Source: Echinococcus granulosus (taxonomy: Eukaryota; Platyhelminthes; Cestoda; Cyclophyllidea; Taeniidae). Taken from it: a stretch of DNA of 64,000 nucleotides. The translations under genes and the position numbers were made by a program. Below are positions 50,201-61,900 of the stretch, one piece after another. The stretch is from positions 31,978 through 95,977 of the forward strand of contig NW_020170390.1 in the NCBI RefSeq assembly GCF_000524195.1. The letters run 5' to 3'. How positions within the stretch are numbered: position 1 is the first letter of the stretch; every line of letters starts with the position of its first letter. Below the pieces are notes generated by a model, which did not search any database, was not told where the DNA came from, and worked only from the letters and a program-made list of their open reading frames with translations.

Positions 50201-51878
50201 AACTTTGATCGTCTAAAGGACCACAGTTTTAACTTTGATAAGCGAATTCTACTATAGGATTTCAGTACAATATTTTACGGTTCGCATGCACGCCTAAAAA
50301 CAGGCTACGAGGGCAGTGAAAAACACTTAGATCCACAAACCTCAGTTTTCAAAATGAACTATTCCAATAGAAAAAAAATTAGTACCAAGACAAAACCTAG
50401 CCTTCAGCGTTACTAAGTTCACTGCACTAACGACTACTTTTGTAGACACCGTAAAACCACTATGCAGATCATAACAACGTTTTAGAAATTGATTATACAC
50501 AGACATTTGAGGCTGCAAACTGTGTAACAACCTAAATTACTGAATTTGGAACAGTTTCAATCATTTAAACGCTAACTGTAAGCACTAATGATACCAAATC
50601 TAAATGATATGTAACCGGTTCAATAAAGAGCATAAAAGCATAGATAAGGAATAAGCGTATATTGAAGAAAGTGGAGCGGAAGAAAATCTTACAAGAGTAA
50701 ATGTCCGCTTTCCGGTGTGCAAAAGAGGGAAGCACACCCCAGCCAGTGATATATTCAAGGTCGGAGTCAGAGTAGAGGGCAATGCTAACTTGCAACACAC
50801 AGAGATAGACGCCCTTCAGCCGGCGGCCCCAGTCGGCTGTTCAAGAAAAGGTCAACATTAATAAAACTTCGATCAATCCCGATAAATGAACATAAACGAC
50901 CTTCTTTCAACCATTCCTGGATTTTCCCAGTTGATTGGTCAAAGGAACCCTATAATCGAAGGCATTTGAGCATCTCCGACCGATTTTTCTGGATGCCTAT
51001 TTCATGAAGCCAAAGTAAACCCAAAAGTTCCCTATTGTTCAAAATAAGCGAAGCACGATCCCAACGTTACTTTACAAAGGGGTAACCCAAATTTACGAAC
51101 CAAATTTCTCTAAAACCCAAATGGTTATTGAATGCAGCCTTGATAAAGAGCCAAGTGCATCGGAGCTAGCATCCTAAAGAAATCTAAGGCGTGATTTGCT
51201 TGCATAAACTCCAAGATGGTACCTATCATCAGTATACAAAGTGAACAAGCTTGAACCAAAGAACGCCCAACTAAAAACTACCATTTTCATTAGGCTGACG
51301 GTGTGATAAGTCACCCATTTACATCAATGCGCTTTGCAAGCTAACAACATTAATGTTGCTACTGAATACAGTGATGCGAGTTTTGCTGTCTAACAATTCA
51401 AGGACTGAAACCATTAACCGCAATAGCGCGCCATACTTAAAACTTACTCTAATGATTGTGAATGGCGCATCGTGAATGAAGACTTCAAGCAGTCCCTTGA
51501 AAATCATATACCCAAAACCACCGTGGGCTGGAGACCGAGCGGGAAGAAATTCCTGGGGAAGCTGGACCACCTGCGAGAGACTGCGTGCCTCGTCTGTACA
51601 ACAGCAGAATAAGTACTAGCAATAAAAATCGCATGAATAAAATAAATCCAAACTTCTAAGGCATCGATACCCTTAATTGAGCGACTAATACTAGTGTATC
51701 AAGGTCTGGTCCCGAACCCGCCTACAATGGGAACATAGTTAAGAATGAATACATGCCATTAATGGTAATGGTTTCAAGATTTTAAAACTGTAAGTACTGT
51801 ACAAGTTGGGATAAGCCCGCTTCGGTAAGGGAGGGAAATCGAATGCGTTTAAGTTAGTGAGACGAGTAGCGATAGCCA
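47291..51878. other. Intergenic, nothing firm seen
   Basis: Mostly AT-rich. A GC-richer piece at 48010-48250 is open on both strands but has no splice sites or homology. The right end should hold the 3'UTR of cyclin L, but I found no clear poly(A) signal for it. Confidence 0.5.
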
Positions 51879-53726
51879 CTATCGAGCACGATTTTTCGAG
51901 CTGCTTGAGTCGGTAATTCGCTGTCCACCGACATAACGAGAGGATGATCTGGAAGTTTTTCTATCAAGATCATTGCGACTGGACCGGTGGGGAGAAATCC
52001 GACCGCGCGACGTATGCTTGGGAGGTGATCTATCGGAGCGACTTGATGTGGACGAATAGCTTGATGGTGATCGCGATCTATGCCGTCGCCGATACTTACC
52101 ATCGTTGTAAGGGCTTCTGGACCGTTTCCTGTGACTTTCACGATGACGAGACTTGGACATAGAACTTTTGCGTACACCCGAAAGTCTAACTGGTGAAAGT
52201 GAATCCTCACTATAGCTAGTGACTGATGCGCTAGTCGAGGAATGTCTGCGCCTTCGGACTTTGGATTTGTTGTGCCGAGATACCGGACTACGCGAACGAG
52301 TACGGGTTTTGTTAATTTTCCTCGATTTTGAATCCATTTCACTGTACGCGTTCGGTCGACGCCTTTCTGGCAGACGAAGACTAAATTTTAAAAACAAACA
52401 TGGACGAGACGTTGCCAGCAAAGGCAATAAATTATCGGAGCAAGAAACATACTTCAGAACCTTGGGATCCTTGGTATCAGTCACGGTGACACCATTTGCC
52501 TTATCCGAAGGATGCTTAACTGATTCCGGCGGCGCAGATACCTCAGGCTGAATCGTCTCTGAGGCTGATGCTGTAGGAGAACTTTTGCTTTTAATACCAT
52601 TGGGGACAGCACGCTCTGACTTTGATCCAGGACTTTCTGTGCTTAAAGCTTCCGTATTTTTACTATTGGCAGCAGCTACAGCGGCGGCAGCTGCCACAGC
52701 TGCAGCAGCTTCCCTTTCTTCGGCTTGTCTTTTCCGCACTTCAGCTAAACGCGACTCTAGAGCGCTAATGCTTGGCTTTTCCCTAGCATACAAACGCTGA
52801 AGACATAATGCGATTTCGTGCACAGACTCGTCGTCAACATTAAACATTTCCCACCATGGAGGATGTCGAGGAAGAGGGATCCCCAGGCGTCTAGCAGCGA
52901 GGAAAATACACGCGCAGGCCACCGCTTCGGGGGTGTGACGCACGAAGACGTCCGTCCGCAGCACATCATTCATACAATTCCTAAAACGTAAAGGGAGGAA
53001 AATAATATTAATCGTAGGAACGGACGTTTCTGTCCGAAGAAATCCTTATTGCCGAATTACTTACCATGATGTTTGGACAAGTTCCTTGTTGTTCTCGAAC
53101 GAGAGCGATCTGAGATACATTATAATAAGCTATGGAATTTTACGCGTTAGCATTTGCCTTACTTTATGTGGATGTTTTCCGTGAACACAAAACCCCAATT
53201 CTTTTAAAACACGACGTTCCGCTTTAATGATGTGTCTCTTCAAGTTGACGTAGGCTTGATCGAACAATACAGGAGTGAATTGCCTGAAACTGATATTATA
53301 AACAATCTTAATACCAACCTTGCCTCTCGAGCTTGTTTCATGTGATGGAATACATTAATGACCTCACGAATCCGTCTGGGACACTCTTCTATCTTTGCAG
53401 CTAAGAATATGCACGCCATTGCGTAATGCTAATACAGTGACGTAAAAATACGACACTACCTCGTAGACGTATCTTACAAAGGACTTTGAGTAAAAATATC
53501 GTTGGTAAAGGACCTGAGCAGTTGCCATAGCCACCTGAGGAAGCCTTAGAAGTGTCCCAGCGTCCTGAATAAGTTCGCAACCAATATAGCGAAGATCAAA
53601 TTCAGTTTCCGCGTCGAGCCCATCTAGGTTGGATGGCGTAGGGAATAGCTTTTCTGGTGGAATAACGTAGTTGTCGATGGACAAATGGACTCCGGCGTAC
53701 ACCCACTCGGAACTCGCCATCTTCAA
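51879..53726 (-). CDS. CCNL1: Cyclin L
   Basis: Cyclin L partners the CDK11 kinases and acts in transcription and pre-mRNA splicing, in nuclear speckles. Exons on the minus strand: 53726-53460, 53428-53319, 53283-53163, 53129-53065, 52980-52453 and 52380-51879, giving 530 residues, close to the length of animal cyclin L. The first cyclin box spans about residues 40-150 ([38 protein letters not shown]); the second about 160-260 ([18 protein letters not shown]). A Glu/Ala-rich linker ([18 protein letters not shown]) follows, then an RS/SR-rich tail from about 380 to the end, typical of the family. Introns are 31, 35, 33, 84 and 72 bases. The last one is in frame and stop-free, so retention would add 24 residues. 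The start ATG fits the N-terminal family layout; an in-frame second ATG follows two codons later. The paralogue (L1 or L2) cannot be told; the symbol means cyclin L. Confidence 0.96.
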
Positions 53727-54131
53727 TACTTCACAACTACCGCCTTAACAGAGATGCAGAGCAGAACAATTCGGGTTAAAAGAACACATTTTTAACTAGC
53801 AGTTTATTTGTTAATCCAAACAAATTTCAATTAGGCAATACTTTTCGCCAAAAAACGTGAAAAGAGGTTTAGCATTTTTTTTGCTTTTCCAACACTGCTT
53901 TTATAGAAAACTCCTAACGATGGAATATTTTCGCTTCACCGAAGGCAGATTTGTCCATAATTTGTAGATGATTTACACGTCAACGTTATTTTTAACCTTT
54001 TGTGAACGCAAATGTGCCGCTTTAATCAGTTGTCTAGTTTAATGCATTTGGTCATATGTGGTCATTGTTTCTCCAATCCGTCGCATCCTACAAAACAAAG
54101 TGAATATCTGGCTTGGAAGAAGTAGTTTCGT
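53727..54131. other. 5' flank of cyclin L, nothing distinct
   Basis: Start of the 2.7-kb divergent spacer between cyclin L (minus) and La (plus). No promoter motif is certain. Confidence 0.5.
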
Positions 54132-54372
54132 TGTAATACCTATGTTTTATAATGTTTTTTTCAGAGAGGATGAGGCGGGACTACGAATCGAACCTCGTAA
54201 CCGAGAGGTCAGCGTCCTGAAACCCGGTTACGTGTCCACATTCCCCTAAATTCTGTACTGGCTTCCCCCATTTACGTACCCTAATAAACAGGTCAAAGTC
54301 AAATTAACCTGGGTGCTCTAAGCGTATGAGGACCAGGGGCGAAGAGACCTACGAGCCTCATCCTACAATCAC
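54132..54372 (+). repeat. Repeat R2, copy 1
   Basis: This 241-base unit is repeated at 54661-54901. Both copies begin TGTAATACCT, share a TTTTTCAGAGAG block, and share a 90-base 3' part beginning with TAATAAA. Copy 1 contains, on the minus strand, GAGGTTCGATTCGTAGTCC, which matches a pol III B box, so a tRNA-derived SINE is possible. Confidence 0.65.
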
Positions 54373-54660
54373 CTTGGCTAAAAATATTTTTAGGTTAAAT
54401 TTTTTGGCTCATTGCCTAAGAAATTTCGAATTGTAGTTTTGTCATTTTGACTTTTTGGTAATTCCGTTTCGACGGCTTTGTGATATAATACCCTGATACT
54501 ATCCTTAAGCCGAAATGGTACATAACATTCGAGCAGAGAATAACATATGTTCAAGACGACAAGTGATCTTTTATTAAAACTGACAGTTAAATAAGCAATT
54601 AACGCATTACATTAATAAATATCGGCTATTCTTTTAAAATTTGACCAAGGCTCGGTCTCA

Positions 54661-54901
54661 TGTAATACCTGTGTTGTTTTAATGGATTTTTCAGAGAGCA
54701 GGCTATCAGGAAATACAAATCTGGTGACGGGATCGCCCTCTCCTGTGGCTAGTGATTGCGGTTCTCCCTCTTCTTAAACGTTTTACTTTCCCTCTCGACC
54801 TTTTCCTCTTTAATAAATGTGTCCAAATTGAATCAACCGGGCTCTTCTAAGAACGCTAGGAACAGGGAAGTGGAGACTGACGAGTCCCGCCCTACACTCA
54901 T
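54661..54901 (+). repeat. Repeat R2, copy 2
   Basis: It has the same length and orientation as copy 1 and is diverged by perhaps a third. A 288-base unrelated spacer lies between them. Similarity may continue weakly about 60 bases further right. The B-box-like motif is not preserved in this copy. Confidence 0.65.
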
Positions 54902-55360
54902 TTGTGCCAACGTATTTTCCTGCGACACTGACAGACACACTTCGCGAAAGTACGAATTTTAGAAGCTATTTTGAACTGCAACTATAGGTCTGTGGAACTG
55001 AGTCTGTGCACAGCTTTAGGTTTAGACGTATGAGATTAGGATCCAATTGACAAAAGACATTCTTCCTTATTTGTCGCAAAGTCAAGCACGGTATGGCTAC
55101 AGTCCTGCATGATGCGGATCTGCCTAATTTTGTAGCATTAATGCCGTTGGGTCAAAAGGCCTCAAGATTGTGCTTCAAATTTGACCCTACACATCGTCAT
55201 ATTTTAAGGCTGCTGACGTTATTTTGTGTGTTTCACCGGCTATTTTCGTGCCTAATTGTTAAAAAGGCACTTGTACTTTGTTTTTTAAGGCAATATTTCA
55301 ATGATAAATGTGTTACTATAGCTAGAAATTCTTGATTCCAAGTCACTTAGAAAGTCATAA

Positions 55361-55550
55361 TGTAGTGTCCCGAAACCTTTCTGAAGACGAAAGTGGGCAT
55401 AATACTCGGGCAGAATATTTAGCACAGAGAGAGTGTTTGATCTACAGGCATGTCCCGAAGGCCAGCCCACCCGGCGTGGTACAAAAGCCAAGTCAAAAGT
55501 GGCTCATTACAAAAACAGGGAGATATACAATTATCGCGTTACAATATTGG
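55361..55550 (+). repeat. Dispersed repeat R1, copy b
   Basis: It matches copy a collinearly (GTGTCCCGAAAC, CTGAAGACGAA, ACTCGGGCAGAATAT, AGCACAGAGAG, CCCGAAGGCCAGCCCACCC, GTGGTACAA). The frame used by copies a and c is open here at its start but shifts before the Pro-rich part. Confidence 0.75.
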
Positions 55551-56471
55551 AGCGTGCCAACTAGAACAAATGCTCTTCTTTTTTGACAACTATCCTAAAA
55601 AGATCTTTTCCGCAAACTCTACAGCAATTCTTTAATACGTCCAAACGTTAAGCATTTCAGCATCAAGTTAAAAATTAATGCTATGAGGTGACTTCCAGAC
55701 CAGGAAGAACATTTGATATCGATGCCAACGATGAACCTTGCCGCAGTCGCTTAGCCTGTTTGTAATTATTGGATATTTTTTTTACCCTATGCAAAACTAC
55801 GAGAGCATTAGAATACCTGAAACCTGCATTTGCCAGGCGGCAAGGTCTCCGACATGTGCTAGTGCTCTGCCGCGCAATTTGGGGGTTAATAATACATGTT
55901 CCGCTATGCCGTTGCCACTATCTACTAATTAACACAGCGCAAAGTAAAAGAATTTTACAGGCTAATTTTGAGCCATGTTTTGTGCGGGAATCATCCAGGG
56001 GTGAATAATGGCCAAGGTTATACTTATCGTGGGTAAAGACAATCCCCCCAAAAAAAAATTAAAAATCATTTTAATAGGTATGCAGAAGCTACCAAGGTAA
56101 AGCCAAACGATTTTGTGGCTGTTTCTTCCATTCAAATCCAAATACAGTGGTTTTAAATAACTGAATAATCTTGGCCTTACAGAGCGCGGGTAGCAAAAAA
56201 GTAGTAAAGTTTTTTTCCACCCTCCTAGAAGAGGCTTAAAAAGTTTTCTATAAATGCACACAGGTAATCAAAGTATATTGTCTTATCAAAATCATCTAAA
56301 TTCTATTTATGCTAGTTTTTTATTTCATAGTTGTTTTGCAATAGCAATATTTTAAAAGGCTGGCGATATTGGCACATACGAGTTTTTTATCGTTAATATT
56401 CTTGTTTGAATCGGTTTACTTGCGCGGACGTATTTGAATTCCGAAATTCCTCCCACGAGTACTTTGTCGTT
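55551..56471. other. 5' flank of La, no gene seen
   Basis: AT-rich up to the La start codon. No TATA box or other motif is convincing. Confidence 0.5.
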
Positions 56472-58703
56472 ATGGCGGATGCAGATTTAGATGCGAAGGT
56501 GCTCCGACAGGTGGAGGTACTTTGCATTTGAGACAAATTTACAACTTAGTACTACTTCGGTGACATAAATCTTCCCAAGGACACCTTCATGAAGAAAACC
56601 TTGGAAGAAAACGGTGGCTGTATGCCAATTTTTAGCTTATCTGCTTTAGGGATGCCCTTTGACATTTTGCTAAAATTTAAAAGACTCAAGCAACTGTCCA
56701 CTGATATTGATGTTATAAAAAATGCGCTGATGAAGTCAGGTTTAGTTGAAGTAGGAGAAAATGGTGTTCGTCGTGTTCCATCCAATCCGGCTCCAGAAAC
56801 CCTCTCTGAGGCTCTCACAATTCATGGAGATAGAGCTCTCTATGTGAAAGGATTCCCTACTACCTTATCACTTGATGAAATAATTTCATGGCTTGAGAAT
56901 ATTGCCGGAGAGACGTACGATGTATTTTGCAAACGTTTTCCAAATAAGGTGTTTAAGGTAAACTGACCGTTTAATGTCAAGCCGGATTTGCTTTAGGGAA
57001 GTATTTACGTCACGTTTAAGGAAAAGGAGGCTGCTGACAAGTTCATGACCTCTCCGGATTGTGCTGAGTTTAAGGGGAACCCTCTTCTTCGCAAGTGGTA
57101 GTAAGTTTAATACGTAGTAAATAGTGTCGCGTGCGTGGGATTTCCTATGCTTTTTATCGTGTCGCATGAATAAAATCGACTGTATCACCGACGTACGCTA
57201 TTTAGCAAAGACTACTTGGAGGACAAGATAAAGGCGAAACAGGCACGAATTGAAGAGAAGAATAAAAAAAATGACCGTAAGAGGGCTGAGATTGTTTCCA
57301 AGATGACAGCTGGTGCCCTTATTGAGTTTACGGGCCTTCCCCCCCAAGGTAAGTTTTCTTCATCTTACTGAAGGTTGTGTGAGTCGCTACTAATTAATGT
57401 ATCGTCCTAGTTATTGACATGGTTTTAATGCATTTCCTGTGTATTTCCTCTGACCTCACACAGACCTAAGACGTATGTCCTCAGTTTCATCTCCTACGGT
57501 CAGGCCGGAGGATAGTCTTACCCATTACTGTTTATTGCTTTTTGTTATATGCATTTAACGAGTCTTACCAGTCATTCTGCCTTTATCAGCAACAATCTAA
57601 CTTTCTTCGTGTTGAATTAAGTGCCTAGGGCAGATAAATCAAAATCGGAGAAACCCACTGATGAACCTGATGACAAGACGGCCGGGGAATTCGATGAAAG
57701 TGAGATGGAAAAGGATTTGGAATGCAAAGTAGATGCTTCAGTTTGTGAAAAAGGTGATGGAAATCGACAGACAGTCTCGCATCTCAAATCATGGATAAGT
57801 GAAAAGGTACTTTGCTGTTTACACAGAGGTTTGGTTCATTCACACATACTTGTAGTTGGACGCCAGCATTCCTGTTGCTTGGATTGACGTCGACTCCTCG
57901 GGAAATAAGGCGATAATCCGTTTTAAAGAGGCTAATTCTGCTTTGTCGGCTCTTGAAAAACTTACAAAAGCATTTGAAGGAGGCATAATTGTGTACAATG
58001 ACTCCCAAATTAGTGCTAGATTGATTGAAGGTGATTTGGCGTTTTAATCATTTTGGCCACCAAGTTAGTCGATATGGTTGCAACCTTATTTTTTAATGAA
58101 ATTGCATAGCGTTCTGTTGGTTTTTGCATTCATTTATTTTCTCAAATTTAGGTGACGAGGAAATTGACATTTGGAGAAAAATCCTGACTACCATGAAGTC
58201 CAAAAAGCGAAAGGCGGGACGATCCAATGTACGTTAACCGAAATTGCTACGTAACCTAATTAAATTAACTGGAAGTATTGCTAGTGTGCTGAGGTTGTTC
58301 CTTCTGTAACATACTGTTTCAGTATGCTCTGACTTTGCTGGATAAGAGCATCAAGGTAGATTCGGGATTGATTTGGTAATTGTGTTATGCTAATCTGGTA
58401 TAAGATTTTTCTAATGTTTTCAAGACTACAATGTTTGAACAATAGGTATTGTGTGTTCGTAATATAAATTAGTGAGTCTCAAAAACTGTCGCTGCCACAA
58501 CGGTTGCTCTGCTCCTGGCTGTACTGCTCTGTTTGTGGTTCACTAAAAACCTTATTGTCATGGCCTTTTTTGCCCTCGTATCGAACTGTAGTGTGACGCG
58601 CAAAGCCCTCGGTGGTAGTCTGCAGTATTCCGTTTAAACTTGATTATACTGCTTTTTTTTCTAGGGTGGGAAGTTCGGGAGCAAACGTCGTCGTCACAAT
58701 TAA
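56472..58703 (+). CDS. SSB: La ribonucleoprotein (lupus La homologue)
   Basis: La binds the 3' UUU-OH of nascent RNA polymerase III transcripts and protects and folds them in the nucleus. Exons: 56472-56516, 56550-56957, 56997-57100, 57206-57348, 57622-57806, 57856-58030, 58152-58228 and 58665-58703; 391 residues, near the animal length of about 400. The La motif spans about residues 8-95 (YYFGDINLPKDTFMKK, GCMPIFSLSALGMPF). RRM1 is at about 115-190, with RNP2 LYVKGF and RNP1 FKGSIYVTF. A Lys-rich helix follows, then a second RRM-like domain (ALIEFTGLP ... AWIDVDSSGNKAIIRFKE) and a basic tail ending KRRRHN. An acidic insert of about 45 residues (DKSKSEKPTDEPDD...) splits RRM2 after its first strand. 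The first introns are only 33 and 39 bases. A 33-base in-frame piece at 58323-58355 could be an alternative exon. Confidence 0.96.
58323..58355 (+). other. Possible alternative micro-exon of La
   Basis: Within the last La intron. After TTTCAG there are 33 open bases (YALTLLDKSIK) followed by GTAGAT. It is phase 0 on both sides, like the flanking exons, so its inclusion would keep the La frame. No cross-species support is available here. Confidence 0.3.
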
Positions 58704-58739
58704 GTTTGTACACAATGTTGAAATTTCTTTTAGATATTC

Positions 58740-58745
58740 AATAAA
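58740..58745 (+). terminator. Poly(A) signal of La
   Basis: AATAAA 37 bases after the La stop codon and about 155 bases before the EZH2 splice acceptor. Confidence 0.7.
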
Positions 58746-58879
58746 AATATGTGAAATCGTATTAATTTTTATTTTTTTCTATCGTCTCATGCCTGTACCT
58801 GCAGCGTGTCTTGGAGCGCTTGTCGTTAACATAGCTACATGTTCAACCGAGTGTTCTTCACAAGGGTGATTTGTTATAT

Positions 58880-58900
58880 GCTTTTTTCTCATTTACTTAG
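58880..58900 (+). promoter_or_regulatory. 3' splice site of first EZH2 exon, candidate SL trans-splice acceptor
   Basis: A pyrimidine-rich tract ends in TTACTTAG at 58900. The TAG is in frame with the EZH2 exon that follows. No upstream cis exon with an ATG in phase 0 was found. A spliced leader ending in AUG would put the exon in frame. Confidence 0.5.
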
Positions 58901-61900
58901 GCATCGAGAAATCTGGGTCGAAGGCCCCAAAAAACCACTGTGTATGTGGATGGCAGGATATCTGCCGTAGATTCTGTCAATTCCAATGCTAGGAGACGTC
59001 GTTCGAATCGGCGTCATCCAGCCGGCTCCGCTAGACAAAGAAGCGATAGTCGGAAGCGCAACTTACAGAACGCCATTCGGGATATATACCAGTTCATTAG
59101 GAAACGTCGTTTATTAGCTAGATGGAATCGCGTGGGTTTTTTGTATCGCAGGAATGATGCCCTCATTGATAAGCAGCTTAAGGAGGCTGCAAATTGTAAT
59201 TGGAAGAATCTAAGTGTGTCTGGCAGTGGAGTTTCTTCAAACACGCTACTGCTGGCGGCACCAGTCGAGATACCTCAGTTGTACAGTCAGTTGGGACGAT
59301 TCGAAGCTAAAATAAACGGATATATCGCTCGCGTTGGTGTATCTATCATTCCTCCTGTAGGTTTTACCTCAGAAAAGTTATTAACATTGGTTTTGCCAAC
59401 TTGTCATTTGTAAAAGTTAGTGTGGCTCTTAGGCCACTAAGTTTTGAACACGCCTTTACTTTCATGTGACTAACTCAAATTGCCATACCTGCTGTCTCGG
59501 TAAACGCAACTTACGTAAAGAGGTCTCCGAGTTGCCAGCATGCTTATTTTGATGACCCCTATCAGTAAAAAATGCTTCAACGCTTCACTGCACATAAATT
59601 TTATTGTATTGCTGCGATACTGTTCGTTTACTAAATACATTGTGCTTAGTGATAAAAAACCTCGATTACATTAAATTAAGGAAGCTTGCCTTTAATGCAC
59701 TAATTTTTGCATTTTTGGGTTGTGATCACGAAATAATGGCCATCATTTATGAATCAGGTGGATCCCGTTCCTGCGATGTCCAGTTGGGCGCCCGTGCAGC
59801 TGAATTATTCTGTAGAGGACGAGCCTGTACTTAACCATTTACCCTATATGGGAGAAGAACAGGCTCAAGATGATGTCTTTTTGGAGGAACTACTCAACAA
59901 CTACGATGGGCGTCTACATGGGAATTTTCCTTTTGACTTTGAATCGCATCTAACTGTGGAGTTGGTTGACACAGTGCATTCCAAATGGGAAACCTTACCC
60001 AATACTGAAGTTGTTGAGAGTCCAAAGTCCTTCCATTGTGACCGTGAGGGGGATTGTCAGGAGAAGGTGGACAATAGGCCCTGTGGACAAGTTGCGGTTA
60101 AAAACCATAACGTAATTTAAAGGCCGATGTGCAGCAATTGTTTCAACCATTTCGCAGTAAAAGTGTTCCAAGTATTTATGATTAATGACACTGCTGCAGT
60201 ATCATTAGCGCGTTCAAATTGTGCTCCCATATTTTGCATTTTGTCATCGCTGAAAATGCTTGTTCTCTATAGGAATTTCAACAGGAGGACTATGCGAATG
60301 AAGATAGTGCCGTCTCTTACAAGTCGAAATTGTCCACTTTTTCTTCAAATCCCTCTAAATGCCCTTCGAGTCCTCCGAAGAATTCGGCCGCAGCAGCAGA
60401 TACTTCTACTGAAGCTAACGTTTCGCGGGTTTCATCGGATTCAGGCATCTCGGATTCCGTTTTCAAGGTATAGTAATGTTGTTTTTGATTACCATTGACA
60501 GGCAACATGGATCAGCTAATATATTTGCTGTTTTTTGTTGTTTCTTAGGCGATTGCTTTGACATTCGGATCTATGGAAGATTCAAACAAACTTCAGGTTC
60601 ATTACTGCGAAATGAAAAATGCCGGAAATAATTCGATTGTGAGTAATCTTCTTTGCCATTTTAACGTGCAGCTTGACTTTGGTGGGGGATTAGAACTTTC
60701 CACTTTCAATCAGTATTCTCGTTGAATTGGATATTCACTGTGCCTCCTGCATGATAACCTTGTGGGAACAACTTTTGGTGTTGTTTGTTTTTTATTTAGC
60801 TTTTTGTGGGGAGAAAGTAAATCAAGGTCTTCCCCTTAAAGTAGTCACCTTAATACTCCTGGTTTAGACACCCGAGACTGGTACGCCATCATGTCCAAAC
60901 TTGGATGATCCTGTTGAGGTAAGGGAAGTTTGTGATCGAGAGCAAAAAAAGCCTTCCCGTCATGATGCACTGCACACCTTTCGAGCTCTCTTCTGTCGCC
61001 GTTGCTTCAAGTACGACTGCGCACTTCATCCCTACAAGTCAACACAGACTATGTGGAGTCACCGGTGGCCTGTGAAGTCGTGGGCGTGCTCGAGTAAGTC
61101 GTTGTCTCATTTGCACTTTTATAGACTTTGAAACACTTCCTTATCGTAGCTTTATTTCAAATTGTTTCAGAGATGACATTTTCAATCAAATGGTGTCTGT
61201 GCTCCCCCTTTTGCAGACCTTCCGCTGTGCGGTCCCGATTGTATTCGCACACTTCGTGGTGCAGGTGCAGAAAACGTAGGAAAGGAATGCAAAGTTAGGG
61301 AAGGCGAGAAGGAACCGGAGTGGGAAATCTCGGAGCAGACTCTTTTTGAAGTCCTTGCCCCTATTTACGTTCCTTTCGGTCAACCAAGCTTCCAAAACTA
61401 TAATTGGTGTTGCGTTCTTTCGGGTTTTATTAAAACTCGGACTTGTAAGGAGGTGAGGTTCCCGGTTCTCCTAATGTGAGACCTGTACACACATCTCTTT
61501 ATTAAACTTCTGGCCTATGGCTATGTTAAGTATCTTAAACCATGCATGTCAAAATTCGCTTTTGGGCGGTTGTCCATCAGCTGAAATAACTTGTCATTCG
61601 CGAGCAGGAATAATGCTTTCGAATACTAGCCTGTTTTTTTTTCCAATTAGGTCCTCCGTTATTGCGAGTGTAAGATATCAAAAGATCCGTTTGTTTTGTT
61701 CGGGCATGATGCGGGTCAATCACGCCTTGTTAATCAGTACAATGATGAGATTTCCATTCCAAATATCCGCAATGGGAAGCGAATTTTTGGCGACACAAAC
61801 TCCGATTTCGATGAACTGATCTCGGATGACGAGGATGGAGTGGGAGCGAATGGTGATTTCATTGGATTCCTGGTTGGAGGAAAAAAAAGGCGAAAGAAGG

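Noticed and set aside
54878..54900. CTGACGAGTCCC in R2 copy 2, like the start of a flatworm SINE hammerhead
   Set aside because: The expected GGAC-GAAA completion is missing and copy 1 has CCTACGAGCCTC at the same place.
55378..55392. CTGAAGACGAAA in repeat R1, resembling the CUGANGA...GAAA core of hammerhead ribozymes
   Set aside because: There is no room for stem II between the two core parts and other copies do not keep the motif (copy c reads CTGAGGCTAAA).
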